A program made the position numbers and the translations under genes. 64,000 nucleotides of DNA. It comes from Halosolutus amylolyticus. Its GTDB lineage: Archaea; Halobacteriota; Halobacteria; Halobacteriales; Natrialbaceae. A model generated the notes under the pieces. That model was not told where the DNA came from. It made no database searches and saw only the letters and a list, made by a program, of their open reading frames with translations. The DNA is taken from assembly GCF_023566055.1 (NCBI RefSeq), contig NZ_JALIQP010000001.1:642059-706058 (forward strand), read 5' to 3'. Every line of letters starts with the position of its first letter. The first letter of the stretch is position 1. Below are positions 1-6,705 of the stretch, one piece after another.

Positions 1-513
1 TTCGTGAATCTCACTGTACCTCATGTAGGCAATAGTGCCCATAGAGTTGCAGTCAATGCATTTTGCCCGGTACAGATTTTGGATTTCTTCCTTAACTGAA
101 TTCTCTACACGCTCGTAGGCATTATCTAGCGCATTGATATCGATTGGAGCAAGATTGTTCTTGGATATCCATGTAGCAGCTGGACTGACATCATTAAGAA
201 TAGTTTTCCGCCCACAAGATAGGGCTGCGACACCAGTCATACCACTACCACACATTGAATCAAGTACAACGTCACCTTCCTCCGTCAGTTGCTCAATGAA
301 ATACTGTATGGCCGGATAGGGTTTCTTGGTCCAGTAAGTATGAGAATATGCTATTGGATTTGTCCGATCTACTTCATCCTCAATTCCGACTGGAGGTTCC
401 GGATAGGAATCGTAATCGTCGTTAATCAGCGGAGACACGTCCCCATTCTCAAATGCCTCAAATGGTTCAGAGTGGAGATTGCCTTCGACTAGGTTATCTT
501 GTTTTCCAGTCAT
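1..513 (-). CDS. DNA methyltransferase (N-4/N-6 amino type), N-terminal part
   Basis: The reverse strand reads openly from an ATG at 513 to base 1 and continues off the left edge, giving the first 171 residues. Residues 83-94 read VLDSMCGSGMTG, an S-adenosylmethionine-binding motif I, followed by an acidic loop LNDVSP (106-111). Cys152 and Cys155 form a CxxC that may bind zinc. This pattern fits N-4/N-6 DNA methylases; the catalytic motif IV (D/NPPY) would lie beyond the edge and cannot be seen. No restriction endonuclease is adjacent inside the window, so it may be a solitary or defence-linked modification enzyme. It faces away from the HRAMP-like operon. Confidence 0.85.
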   Translation of the reverse strand, partial: MTGKQDNLVEGNLHSEPFEAFENGDVSPLINDDYDSYPEPPVGIEDEVDRTNPIAYSHTYWTKKPYPAIQYFIEQLTEEGDVVLDSMCGSGMTGVAALSCGRKTILNDVSPAATWISKNNLAPIDINALDNAYERVENSVKEEIQNLYRAKCIDCNSMGTIAYMRYSEIHE

Positions 514-767
514 ATTCTAAGGTGTCTCGTTGAGATGGTTAGGGGTTCACGGAAGGATGACTTAAAACCTGCCACAACTGCTGAGAGCACATATACAAAA
601 AACACTACCTTTGGGCGTTCTACAATACGGTTTCCGTGGCATAGCGAATTAGAATTAATATGATTATTTCTATATGCATGATTTTGGCCAACTATTAAAT
701 GTCAGGATAAGAATTTTATTGTTTTATTAGTATAATGTGGGGGTTAAAATGATGTATGATAGATATT

Positions 768-980
768 TCACTCAGAGTTCTTGCACACCACATCACGTAG
801 CTCCTCAAGAAGGTCCTCTCGATTCTCGGCTAGAATCTCGGTATCTTCGTCGATGTTTTCTATTTTCGTACGAATGCGACTGACGACTCGATACTGATAG
901 TTGTCAGAGACCTCTGCTTCCCCTCTTAGAATTTCTCGTTCACGCTCAGTAAGGAGTCCACGATACTGATCATCAACCAT
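768..980 (-). CDS. Small acidic haloarchaeal protein of unknown function
   Basis: A 70-residue reading frame beginning MVDDQYRGLLTERERE. It resembles a short haloarchaeal family, recurrent near mobile elements, that pairs an LTEREREIL(R)GE segment with a YRV.SRIR basic helix; I recognise the pattern but no function is assigned. It is mostly helical with a charged C-terminal half. The gene is divergent from the HRAMP-like operon, and the 210-base interval carries three palindromic operators, so the two units may share a regulator. The stretch 514-767 between this gene and the methyltransferase is AT-rich and holds no gene I can support. Confidence 0.75.
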   Translation of the reverse strand: MVDDQYRGLLTEREREILRGEAEVSDNYQYRVVSRIRTKIENIDEDTEILAENREDLLEELRDVVCKNSE

Positions 981-1015
981 ATCTCAGGATGGTCGGTCCA
1001 CTCCCATAGTACTTC

Positions 1016-1094
1016 TTACTGCCCTCAGTCACAAGATTATAATTTGGCACATGGGTTACTGCCTACAGTAATCTTAAGTGACTGCATGTAGTAA
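1016..1094 (+). promoter_or_regulatory. Promoter with three copies of a 16-bp palindromic operator
   Basis: Three related 16-bp sites lie at 1016-1031 (TTACTGCCCTCAGTCA), 1056-1071 (TTACTGCCTACAGTAA) and 1079-1094 (TGACTGCATGTAGTAA). Each is an inverted repeat around ACTG...CAGT or ACT...AGT. The first is just upstream and the others just downstream of a TATA-like TTATAATTT (1037-1045). A dimeric regulator bound here would cover the promoter of the operon starting at 1191 and could also affect the divergent gene at 768-980. That the sites are regulatory is inference from symmetry, repetition and placement. Confidence 0.55.
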
Positions 1095-1096
1095 TC

Positions 1097-1190
1097 AGAA
1101 TTGTGGAAGCTCGGCTCTATAGGGCGAGCCGGTCACAGCAAGTGCCCAGGTGGTAAGGACACCTGAGCCGGGCTCCCTGGAAGAGAACCC
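1097..1190 (+). ncRNA. Hairpin-rich leader / candidate structured RNA of the RAMP operon
   Basis: The interval between the promoter and the first ATG is GC-rich and dense in inverted repeats. A perfect hairpin CAGGTG-GTAAGGA-CACCTG spans 1147-1165. GGCTC (1113-1117) can pair with GAGCC at 1126-1130 or with the identical GAGCC at 1165-1169, and GAGCC at 1126-1130 can alternatively pair with GGCTC at 1171-1175, enclosing the central hairpin. GAGCCGG occurs exactly twice. Haloarchaeal mRNAs are usually leaderless, so a folded leader over 90 nt long is unusual. It may be a regulatory leader or a processed small RNA. No match to tRNA or another known RNA class was seen. Confidence 0.3.
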
Positions 1191-1631
1191 ATGAAAGAAT
1201 CAGAAATCCCTACTCAAGAAGCCATCGACAGGATACGGACTGAAGAGATAATACAATTACAACAAATTTCGCTCGGGGAAGGGGCCGCGACATGTTTGGT
1301 GTGCGTCACTTCTCTTTGTGAAGGAGATGAGGTTGTTGTGTACGTGTTTCGGCCGGCTGGAGAGGTGATGGTTCAGGTCGGGTACGTTCTGTGCGGTGAG
1401 GATCGGGACGGGTATCTGTCGGAGTTTACACTCGGCTTGCGAGAACTGCTCGTCAAGGGCCGTGTTGGTTGGTGCTCTGATGGGGCGATGCAGTCGTCGT
1501 GGCCGGTTCTGCTTGCTCCTGAAATATTGGGTGTGAGTGAGGCGGCGACGAAGTCGATTCGGTGGTGTGCGACTGCTGCCGACCAGGCTGAACCAGATGT
1601 ACCGAGTGCGGAAAGCGAGGTGGGGCGATGA
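1191..1631 (+). CDS. Unknown protein, first gene of the HRAMP-like operon
   Basis: A 146-residue protein beginning MKESEIPTQEAIDRIRTEEI. I do not recognise the family and see no catalytic motif. A beta-rich middle (GDEVVVYVFRPAG) is followed by a mixed region with several cysteines and tryptophans. Its stop codon overlaps the next start (ATGA at 1628-1631), so it is translationally coupled to the Cas7-like gene and is probably part of the same system. It follows the structured leader directly. Base use (G and T rich on the coding strand) matches the five genes downstream, which supports common ancestry of the whole cassette. Confidence 0.7.
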   Translation: MKESEIPTQEAIDRIRTEEIIQLQQISLGEGAATCLVCVTSLCEGDEVVVYVFRPAGEVMVQVGYVLCGEDRDGYLSEFTLGLRELLVKGRVGWCSDGAMQSSWPVLLAPEILGVSEAATKSIRWCATAADQAEPDVPSAESEVGR

Positions 1632-2599
1632 TGTCGAGTGACGAGCCAGAACTAGACGCGTCAGATCTCGATATCGAGCTGGAATTCCCACGGTCGCTCG
1701 ATGAGATGTTGCTGCCGGACGTGTACATTGGGCTCGAAATCGACCTGTTGTCACCTGGCGATGGGATCGTGACGGATCGACACCACGCCTCAGCAGATCG
1801 GTATGAGGCGGATGATCCGATGAATCAGATTGAGGGCCAGATTTCGCCGTTCACGTTGAGCGGTTGGCTGCGCCACGGGTGCGAGCAGGTGCTCCAGATT
1901 GCTGGTGCGTCGGCGTGTCATCCGGGTGAATCGGACGCGGATTATATGCGTGCGAACGTGTATGAGCGTGATCTGGAGTCCGGATACCATGAGAAGGGGA
2001 GTTGTCTCGACGATCACGATGATGGGTGTGTGGTATACGATTTGTTCGGTGGGTTCGGTGATCAGCCGGGGAAGTTGTTGCGTCGTCCGGTGTCGTTTTC
2101 GCCGATTCGGAGGAACGTAGATGTCCTGCAAGGTGAGGCGGAGGCTCATTACCGGCAAGTGTCGAATCAAGTCCGGTCGCGGAACGATGAGGACGGTGGG
2201 AAGCCGCTTCGGCAGGCGGATCGTGATGTGCTCGGGAACGTTGAGGGGACGTGGAAGTTGACGCTTCGGGAGTTGAAACCGGAGTTCGTCGGGTTGCTGC
2301 TGGAAGCCGTATCGTTCCTTGACTTGCATAGTGACGAGTTCGCGTTTCAGGTTGGTGGTGCACGGAATTTCGGCGCTGGGATCGCGGACGTGCGGGTTCT
2401 TAACCCGCTGTACTCTGAGCAGGAGGTGCGGCGCGTGTTCAACAGGGCGCAGGCGACGACATCGTCGATGGAGCAGAAGGATGCGGTGTGGGCGTCGGAG
2501 TGCCGACCTGAGTTTGTGCGGGCGTTGCAAGCGCGGACGGCGGCGCGTGATGGTGACTTACCGATGCCTGATGGTGGCTCGGGAGGTGAGTCGGCGTGA
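1628..2599 (+). CDS. Cas7-like RAMP-family protein (HRAMP-like system)
   Basis: A 323-residue protein with RAMP architecture. A first strand with YIGLEIDLLSPGDG (33-46) is followed by a helix GQISPFTLSGWLRHG (70-84), a variable insert (about 100-205), then GTWKLTLRELKPEFVGLLLEAV (207-228) and a glycine-rich loop VGGARNFGAG (242-251), the usual signature of RNA-binding Cas7/Csm3/Csc2-type ferredoxin-fold proteins. Such proteins polymerise along guide RNA in class 1 CRISPR effectors. No CRISPR array or cas1/cas2 lies nearby. With the Cas5-like gene at 3634 and nucleases downstream it fits the HRAMP arrangement described in haloarchaea. Start codon overlaps the previous stop; stop overlaps the next start (GTGA). 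Confidence 0.75.
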   Translation: MMSSDEPELDASDLDIELEFPRSLDEMLLPDVYIGLEIDLLSPGDGIVTDRHHASADRYEADDPMNQIEGQISPFTLSGWLRHGCEQVLQIAGASACHPGESDADYMRANVYERDLESGYHEKGSCLDDHDDGCVVYDLFGGFGDQPGKLLRRPVSFSPIRRNVDVLQGEAEAHYRQVSNQVRSRNDEDGGKPLRQADRDVLGNVEGTWKLTLRELKPEFVGLLLEAVSFLDLHSDEFAFQVGGARNFGAGIADVRVLNPLYSEQEVRRVFNRAQATTSSMEQKDAVWASECRPEFVRALQARTAARDGDLPMPDGGSGGESA

Positions 2600-2829
2600 C
2601 TGACGATCGTGATTCGACTTCGAATGCGGTGGATGAGCTAAACGAGTTAGCACCGGTGTCGTCGAAGTTACGGCCGGTGCAGGTTTCGGACCGTGACGGA
2701 GCGGTGTCTGAGCGTGGTGGAGACGTCGGGCAGTCGGAGTCTGGAGAGCTGAATGAGTTAGCGCTGGTGTCCACGGAGTTGCTTCCTGTTCAGGAGCAGT
2801 CGGAGGATGGTGGTGTTGATGAGCGATAG
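2596..2829 (+). CDS. Small acidic protein with an internal duplication
   Basis: A 77-residue product starting at GTG 2596, which overlaps the preceding stop as GTGA. It contains two copies of a segment, ELNELAPVSSKLRPVQ (about residues 14-29) and ELNELALVSTELLPVQ (about 51-66), separated by a Ser/Asp/Gly-rich linker. It is probably disordered apart from these two motifs, which suggests a bivalent peptide that binds two protomers of something, perhaps of the RAMP complex. No homologue is recognised. The gene overlaps the start of the next one. It is short and low in complexity, but its coupling on both sides supports it as real. Confidence 0.55.
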   Translation: MTDDRDSTSNAVDELNELAPVSSKLRPVQVSDRDGAVSERGGDVGQSESGELNELALVSTELLPVQEQSEDGGVDER

Positions 2830-3637
2830 TGGTGGGTCGTCGAGCGCGGGTGTGGATGACGTGGTTGGTGAAGTTGAGCCGATGGTGGCTACGTATCGGC
2901 ACGACGTTCACAAGGCCAGATCGCGGTCGCATGAGCATGCGGAGGATGTGTTTCGTGGTGTGCGGGTGAACGAGGACGTGCCGCTCGGCGCGGATCATGA
3001 TGCGGCGTTGTTGAGTCGGCCGCGCGGGAAGCCTGAGCGAACGCTGGATGCGCACGAGTCGTGGTTCCGCGTGTCGTTGCTGACTGGTGAAGTGGTGTCG
3101 ACGAGCGGGACAGTGGATGATGTCGATGTCGCATTACGTGAGGTGATCGAGAGTGATGATGCGGGCGCGTTGCACGAGGCGTGGTTGTCGAGTGATGTGC
3201 CGGCGATGTTCAACGAGTCGCCGTATTACCCGTACACGAGCCTGAAGTTCCACACGTTGCTCGTGGCGGCGTTGCTGGATAATTACCGGGCGGGGTTCGG
3301 GTTCGATGAGTTGTTCCTCGCGGTGTCGCTTCGTGACGCTGTCCCGGAAGTTGTGCCGCATCGGACGGTGTTGTCGACGGCAGGGTTCGCGTTGTACGTG
3401 ACTGGTGACCCAGCTGGGCGACCGGCGGCGCGGCTCGGTTCGCGGCCGGCACGGTCGTTCGCAGACGTGTGGTCTCGGCTTCCAGAGTTCCCGTTCGATG
3501 TGGATGCGTCGCGTCGGTGGCGCGTGTTGGATGCGCAGTTGCGGCGGATCCGGTCGTGGTCGGTCGCGTTGCAGTTCATCGAGGAGTACGTTGCGGCGCT
3601 AGGCCCGGCTGTTGAAGACGCGGAGGTGGTGGCATGA
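2819..3637 (+). CDS. Conserved uncharacterised component of the HRAMP-like operon
   Basis: A 272-residue protein counted from ATG 2819 (MSDSGGSSSAG); an alternative in-frame ATG lies at 2807, and both overlap the end of the preceding gene. After a disordered, low-complexity N-terminus (about 25 residues) the protein is predicted to be mainly helical, with conserved-looking aromatic patches such as FNESPYYPYTSLKFHTLLVAA. I see no nuclease or nucleotide-binding motif. Its place between Cas7-like and Cas5-like genes corresponds to the uncharacterised conserved protein reported for HRAMP loci; a large- or small-subunit-like role in a ribonucleoprotein is inference. Stop overlaps the next start (ATGA at 3634). 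Confidence 0.75.
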   Translation: MSDSGGSSSAGVDDVVGEVEPMVATYRHDVHKARSRSHEHAEDVFRGVRVNEDVPLGADHDAALLSRPRGKPERTLDAHESWFRVSLLTGEVVSTSGTVDDVDVALREVIESDDAGALHEAWLSSDVPAMFNESPYYPYTSLKFHTLLVAALLDNYRAGFGFDELFLAVSLRDAVPEVVPHRTVLSTAGFALYVTGDPAGRPAARLGSRPARSFADVWSRLPEFPFDVDASRRWRVLDAQLRRIRSWSVALQFIEEYVAALGPAVEDAEVVA

Positions 3638-4623
3638 CGGTGGTGCAGCAAGTGTTGTTCGAGTTGGAAGCGCAGTACTTCGGGCACCCATATGCTGTGT
3701 CGGGGAACGCGTTGTTCAACGCGATCGCGCGCCGAATGGATTCAGGGGACGCTCGAGCGTTACACGTGAGTCACGGCGTGTTCGTTCCGGGTGAGTACGG
3801 TGAGTTCCCGGCTGGTACGTCCCATGAGGGGTACGCGGGGAAACTCGGGCAGTCGCTTCCTGAGGTAGAATCGTGCGATGACTTGTTCATCCTTCGTGAC
3901 TCGGCGTACCGGTGGTTGTTGGATTCGCGGCCGCGAGATGCGCATAACGCGCACCCGTTACAGACGCATGGTGACCGGGTGGTGTTCGATTCGACGTGCT
4001 GGTTCGGTCGCCCGCCTGGCCAGCGGAATCGACGCAGATCCGTGTCGTGGTACGTACACTGCTACTTGCACGCTGATAGCGAGGATGTCCTTCCGTTATC
4101 CGAAGAAGTTCTTGACGAGTTGCGGGTCGGTGGTGGTCGGAATTACGGGTTCGGTGCGTTGTCGGTGGCTGATACGCAACTCGTGGATTTGGATGCGCTG
4201 GATTACTCGCGGGTTACGGAGGCTGCGGAGCTCGGTGAAGCGTTCTGGGTCGAACTCGTGTCGCCGTACGTGCTGGAGAGTGAGTTCCCGGGTGCTGACT
4301 CGCAGTCGGTGCCGTGGTGGTGGGACGTCGACATGGAGGCTCCCGGGACTGGCTCGTCCACTGAGACGATGGGTGGGCTACGTCGTCGGGAGACACGGTT
4401 CGTCGACGGCGCGGATTCACATGCCCTGGTGACGGTCGATCACGGGCAGGTTGTCGGCTACGCTGGTAGCGATCCGGTTGGGACGGCGAAAAACGGGGTG
4501 TTGCGTATCGGGACGCACTCCAGGTTCGGGTTCGGTGAGTTCCGGGTTCGCCCGGCGAGTGACGATCGTGTGCCTGAGCGTAGCCCTGTCGAAGGGGATG
4601 GTGTCGTTGAGGGTGATGCGTAA
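3634..4623 (+). CDS. Cas5-like RAMP-family protein (HRAMP-like system)
   Basis: A 329-residue protein with two RAMP-type glycine-rich loops: VGGGRNYGFG at 165-174 and IGTHSRFGFG at 292-301, each followed by a beta strand. The N-terminus VLFELEAQYFGHPYAVSGNALFNAIARRM resembles the first strand and helix of Cas5/Cas6 ferredoxin folds. Two such loops suggest two RAMP domains in one chain. A His-rich stretch (HNAHPLQTHGD, 104-114) could be functional but is not a recognised catalytic site. Cas5 proteins cap the 5' handle of guide RNA in class 1 complexes; whether this one processes or only binds RNA is open. Its ATG overlaps the preceding stop and its stop overlaps the exonuclease start (TAATG). 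Confidence 0.75.
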   Translation: MTVVQQVLFELEAQYFGHPYAVSGNALFNAIARRMDSGDARALHVSHGVFVPGEYGEFPAGTSHEGYAGKLGQSLPEVESCDDLFILRDSAYRWLLDSRPRDAHNAHPLQTHGDRVVFDSTCWFGRPPGQRNRRRSVSWYVHCYLHADSEDVLPLSEEVLDELRVGGGRNYGFGALSVADTQLVDLDALDYSRVTEAAELGEAFWVELVSPYVLESEFPGADSQSVPWWWDVDMEAPGTGSSTETMGGLRRRETRFVDGADSHALVTVDHGQVVGYAGSDPVGTAKNGVLRIGTHSRFGFGEFRVRPASDDRVPERSPVEGDGVVEGDA

Positions 4624-5288
4624 TGTCGGAGTTGACGCTGGTTGCGTTCGATATTGAGACGACTGGGTTCTCGGTGGATGATGAAGTGACGGTTGCAGGG
4701 TTCGCGTTCCCGCTGGGGGTTCGCGTGTTTGTCCAGACTGGTGGTCGGGACGCTGGTGGTGTTGCGGAGGTCGTGAAGGAGCGGGTGGAGTGTCACGTGC
4801 AATTGTCGACGCACGCGTCTGAGCGGGCGTTGTTGGAGGCGGTCGGGGAGTTCTCGCGTGACCGGTTGGCTGGTGATGACGTGTTGCTCGCGGCGTTTAA
4901 CGGGGAGACGTGGCGGTCTGGGTTCGATCTCCCGTTCTTGCGGACGCGGCTCACGCGGAACGATGTTGCGTGGCCGTTCGATGAGTTACCGTACACGGAT
5001 TTGCTGCCGCTCGTGTCGAAACGATTCAACACGACGGTTGGTGAGGATGAGTGCCGGGATCTCGTCGGCGTGTACGACACGTTGTGTGGCGGTTCGGCTG
5101 GCGAATTGGATCCGTTTGAGGAGTGCAGTGAGGCCGTCACAGCGTTCGAGAATAGTGAGTTCACACCGCTCGTGTTGCATAACGCGGCGGATGTCCTCAG
5201 GGCGCGAGAGTTAGGGTTGCTCGCGGAGCGGTACTGCTCGAAATCGGATTTTAAACTCAAGTCGTTGACTTCGACGAGGTATGGGTGA
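4623..5288 (+). CDS. DnaQ-like 3'-5' exonuclease (DEDD family)
   Basis: A 221-residue single-domain RNase H-fold exonuclease. Exo I is FDIETTGF (Asp10, Glu12), Exo II is FNGETWRSGFDLPFL (Asp102), and Exo III is HNAAD (His186, Asp190), so the DEDDh metal-binding set appears complete. Such enzymes trim DNA or RNA from the 3' end with two metal ions. The gene is coupled to the Cas5-like gene by a TAATG overlap, so it is likely a working part of the RAMP system: either target degradation or 3' trimming of a guide RNA. It lacks any polymerase domain. Confidence 0.85.
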   Translation: MSELTLVAFDIETTGFSVDDEVTVAGFAFPLGVRVFVQTGGRDAGGVAEVVKERVECHVQLSTHASERALLEAVGEFSRDRLAGDDVLLAAFNGETWRSGFDLPFLRTRLTRNDVAWPFDELPYTDLLPLVSKRFNTTVGEDECRDLVGVYDTLCGGSAGELDPFEECSEAVTAFENSEFTPLVLHNAADVLRARELGLLAERYCSKSDFKLKSLTSTRYG

Positions 5289-5414
5289 GGAACGGTCGTT
5301 GAGACTGTACTCGGGTGGTGTTGGGTTGTGAACTGCGAATTGAAGCGATACACCAGCAGGTAGTCATCGAGCGGTGTGGGACCGAACACGAATCGATAGA
5401 CGCAGTACGTAAGA

Positions 5415-6470
5415 ATGGAAGATACTGACCGACGATCTCACGACGAATCGAGTGACGAATCGACAACGAATGGGGACACCAGGGTGCTTGAGCCGGACGC
5501 GTGTCACGAAACGGTTGATCCGGAGACACGCGAGGCTGTGATGGAAGAGTACGGGCACAAGTGCCAGCTTTGTGGGCGGTGCGGGCCGGAGGAAAACGGG
5601 TTAGCAAAGTTGCACGCACATCACATTGAGCGGAATCCTGAGGACGTGGACGAGCACGACATGGAGAACCTCACGCTGATCTGCCGGGCGTGTCACAGTT
5701 GGCACCACCAACAATCGGAGCCGGAGGATGCCCCAGTGGACATTACTGAGGAGGATCTTACTGTTCTGTTACCGCAAGACATCGAGATCTTGCAAGTCCT
5801 CGCAGATGACGGGCCAGGACGGACGGGTGACATCGCGGGTGAATTGACGGCCGACTTGTCGGTCTCCGCGGTTCGAGAACGGTTGTGGGTGCTGATGGGG
5901 CTCGATAACCGTGTGGAATCACGTGACCGGCAAATCGTCGATAAAGACGTCGAGACGGGCGAGTGGGGGTTAACTGAGCAGGTCGAGAACTCGGCTCGCG
6001 GGCACATCCCGGACGATCAGCAACTGTTGTTGCAACGCATGGAGGATGAGCAGGTGCGGCGAGCGCTGGAGCGTGGATGTAACCGGAATGATGTGATCGA
6101 CGCATTCGGGATTACGCGCCGCACGACGTTCAACAAGATGAAGCGGGCGTACGCGTACGACTTCCCGCTGGATGCGTTCGGTCGCGGTGGGCGTCCATCT
6201 GAAGCAACTCGATCGGAACAGGATACACAGGTCACAGAGAGTGAGTCTGACGAGCAGCAACGACTTGATGACGTCACTGAGGAAGAAAGCAGTGATCTGG
6301 GAAGGACTGAAACGTGGGGCACGCCCGAACCAGACTCAGATGAACAAACAGCGCGAAATGGTGATCAACGAGACAAGCGATCAGTAGCGGAAGACAGCGT
6401 TAGTGAGGAACTGCGGACGCATCTTCAGCAAGCAATCAACTCGCTCCAAGAAATCAATTCAGCGCTCTAA
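5415..6470 (+). CDS. HNH endonuclease with helix-turn-helix-like region
   Basis: A 351-residue protein. Residues 47-95 form a zinc-supported HNH domain: Cys50/Cys53, LHAHH at 66-70, Asn85 and Cys90/Cys93-His94. The middle (about 110-190) looks like a winged-helix module; residues around 217-245 (GCNRNDVIDAFGITRRTTFNKM) read as a helix-turn-helix. The C-terminal 100 residues are acidic and probably disordered with a final coiled segment. It lies 126 bases after the exonuclease on the same strand, so it may be the DNA-cleaving nuclease of the HRAMP-like system, which is reported to use varied nucleases. Free-standing HNH genes are also common in haloarchaea, so membership is probable rather than proved. 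Confidence 0.85.
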   Translation: MEDTDRRSHDESSDESTTNGDTRVLEPDACHETVDPETREAVMEEYGHKCQLCGRCGPEENGLAKLHAHHIERNPEDVDEHDMENLTLICRACHSWHHQQSEPEDAPVDITEEDLTVLLPQDIEILQVLADDGPGRTGDIAGELTADLSVSAVRERLWVLMGLDNRVESRDRQIVDKDVETGEWGLTEQVENSARGHIPDDQQLLLQRMEDEQVRRALERGCNRNDVIDAFGITRRTTFNKMKRAYAYDFPLDAFGRGGRPSEATRSEQDTQVTESESDEQQRLDDVTEEESSDLGRTETWGTPEPDSDEQTARNGDQRDKRSVAEDSVSEELRTHLQQAINSLQEINSAL

Positions 6471-6504
6471 CTGAAGAACTGGAGCGAACAACTTAGTGAT
6501 TTTT

Positions 6505-6640
6505 GGGTCTGTTGAAAGCCTCAGCGGTTGATACAAATAGCCTGCTAAGTACAGAGGAGTATGCAGCAAGCGGTCGATATTCGCTTTTACGGCATCGATA
6601 TTGGGACGGCCAGTAAACAATCGAAGGTGTGAAATTGATC
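6505..6640 (+). mobile_element. Possible IS6-type insertion sequence end, relic
   Basis: GGGTCTGTTGAAAGCC (6505-6520) resembles the terminal repeat pattern of IS6-family elements (GG..CTGTTG.AAA). About 60 bases further a ribosome-site-like GAGGAG precedes an ATG at 6560 that opens a reading frame of only 23 codons before a stop. No matching right end or transposase body was found, so at most this is a one-ended remnant. It lies between the HNH gene and the HEPN gene and may mark an old rearrangement of the island. Confidence 0.25.
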
Positions 6641-6705
6641 GTAGATATTGTACCCATGACAGTCTTTGGGATACTCTTACTTGATGTAGTACCGATACTG
6701 GTTGT

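Noticed and set aside
1097-1190. tRNA or tRNA-like gene in the RAMP leader
   Set aside because: The central 7-base loop lacks U33 on either strand and no T-arm consensus or full acceptor stem can be formed.
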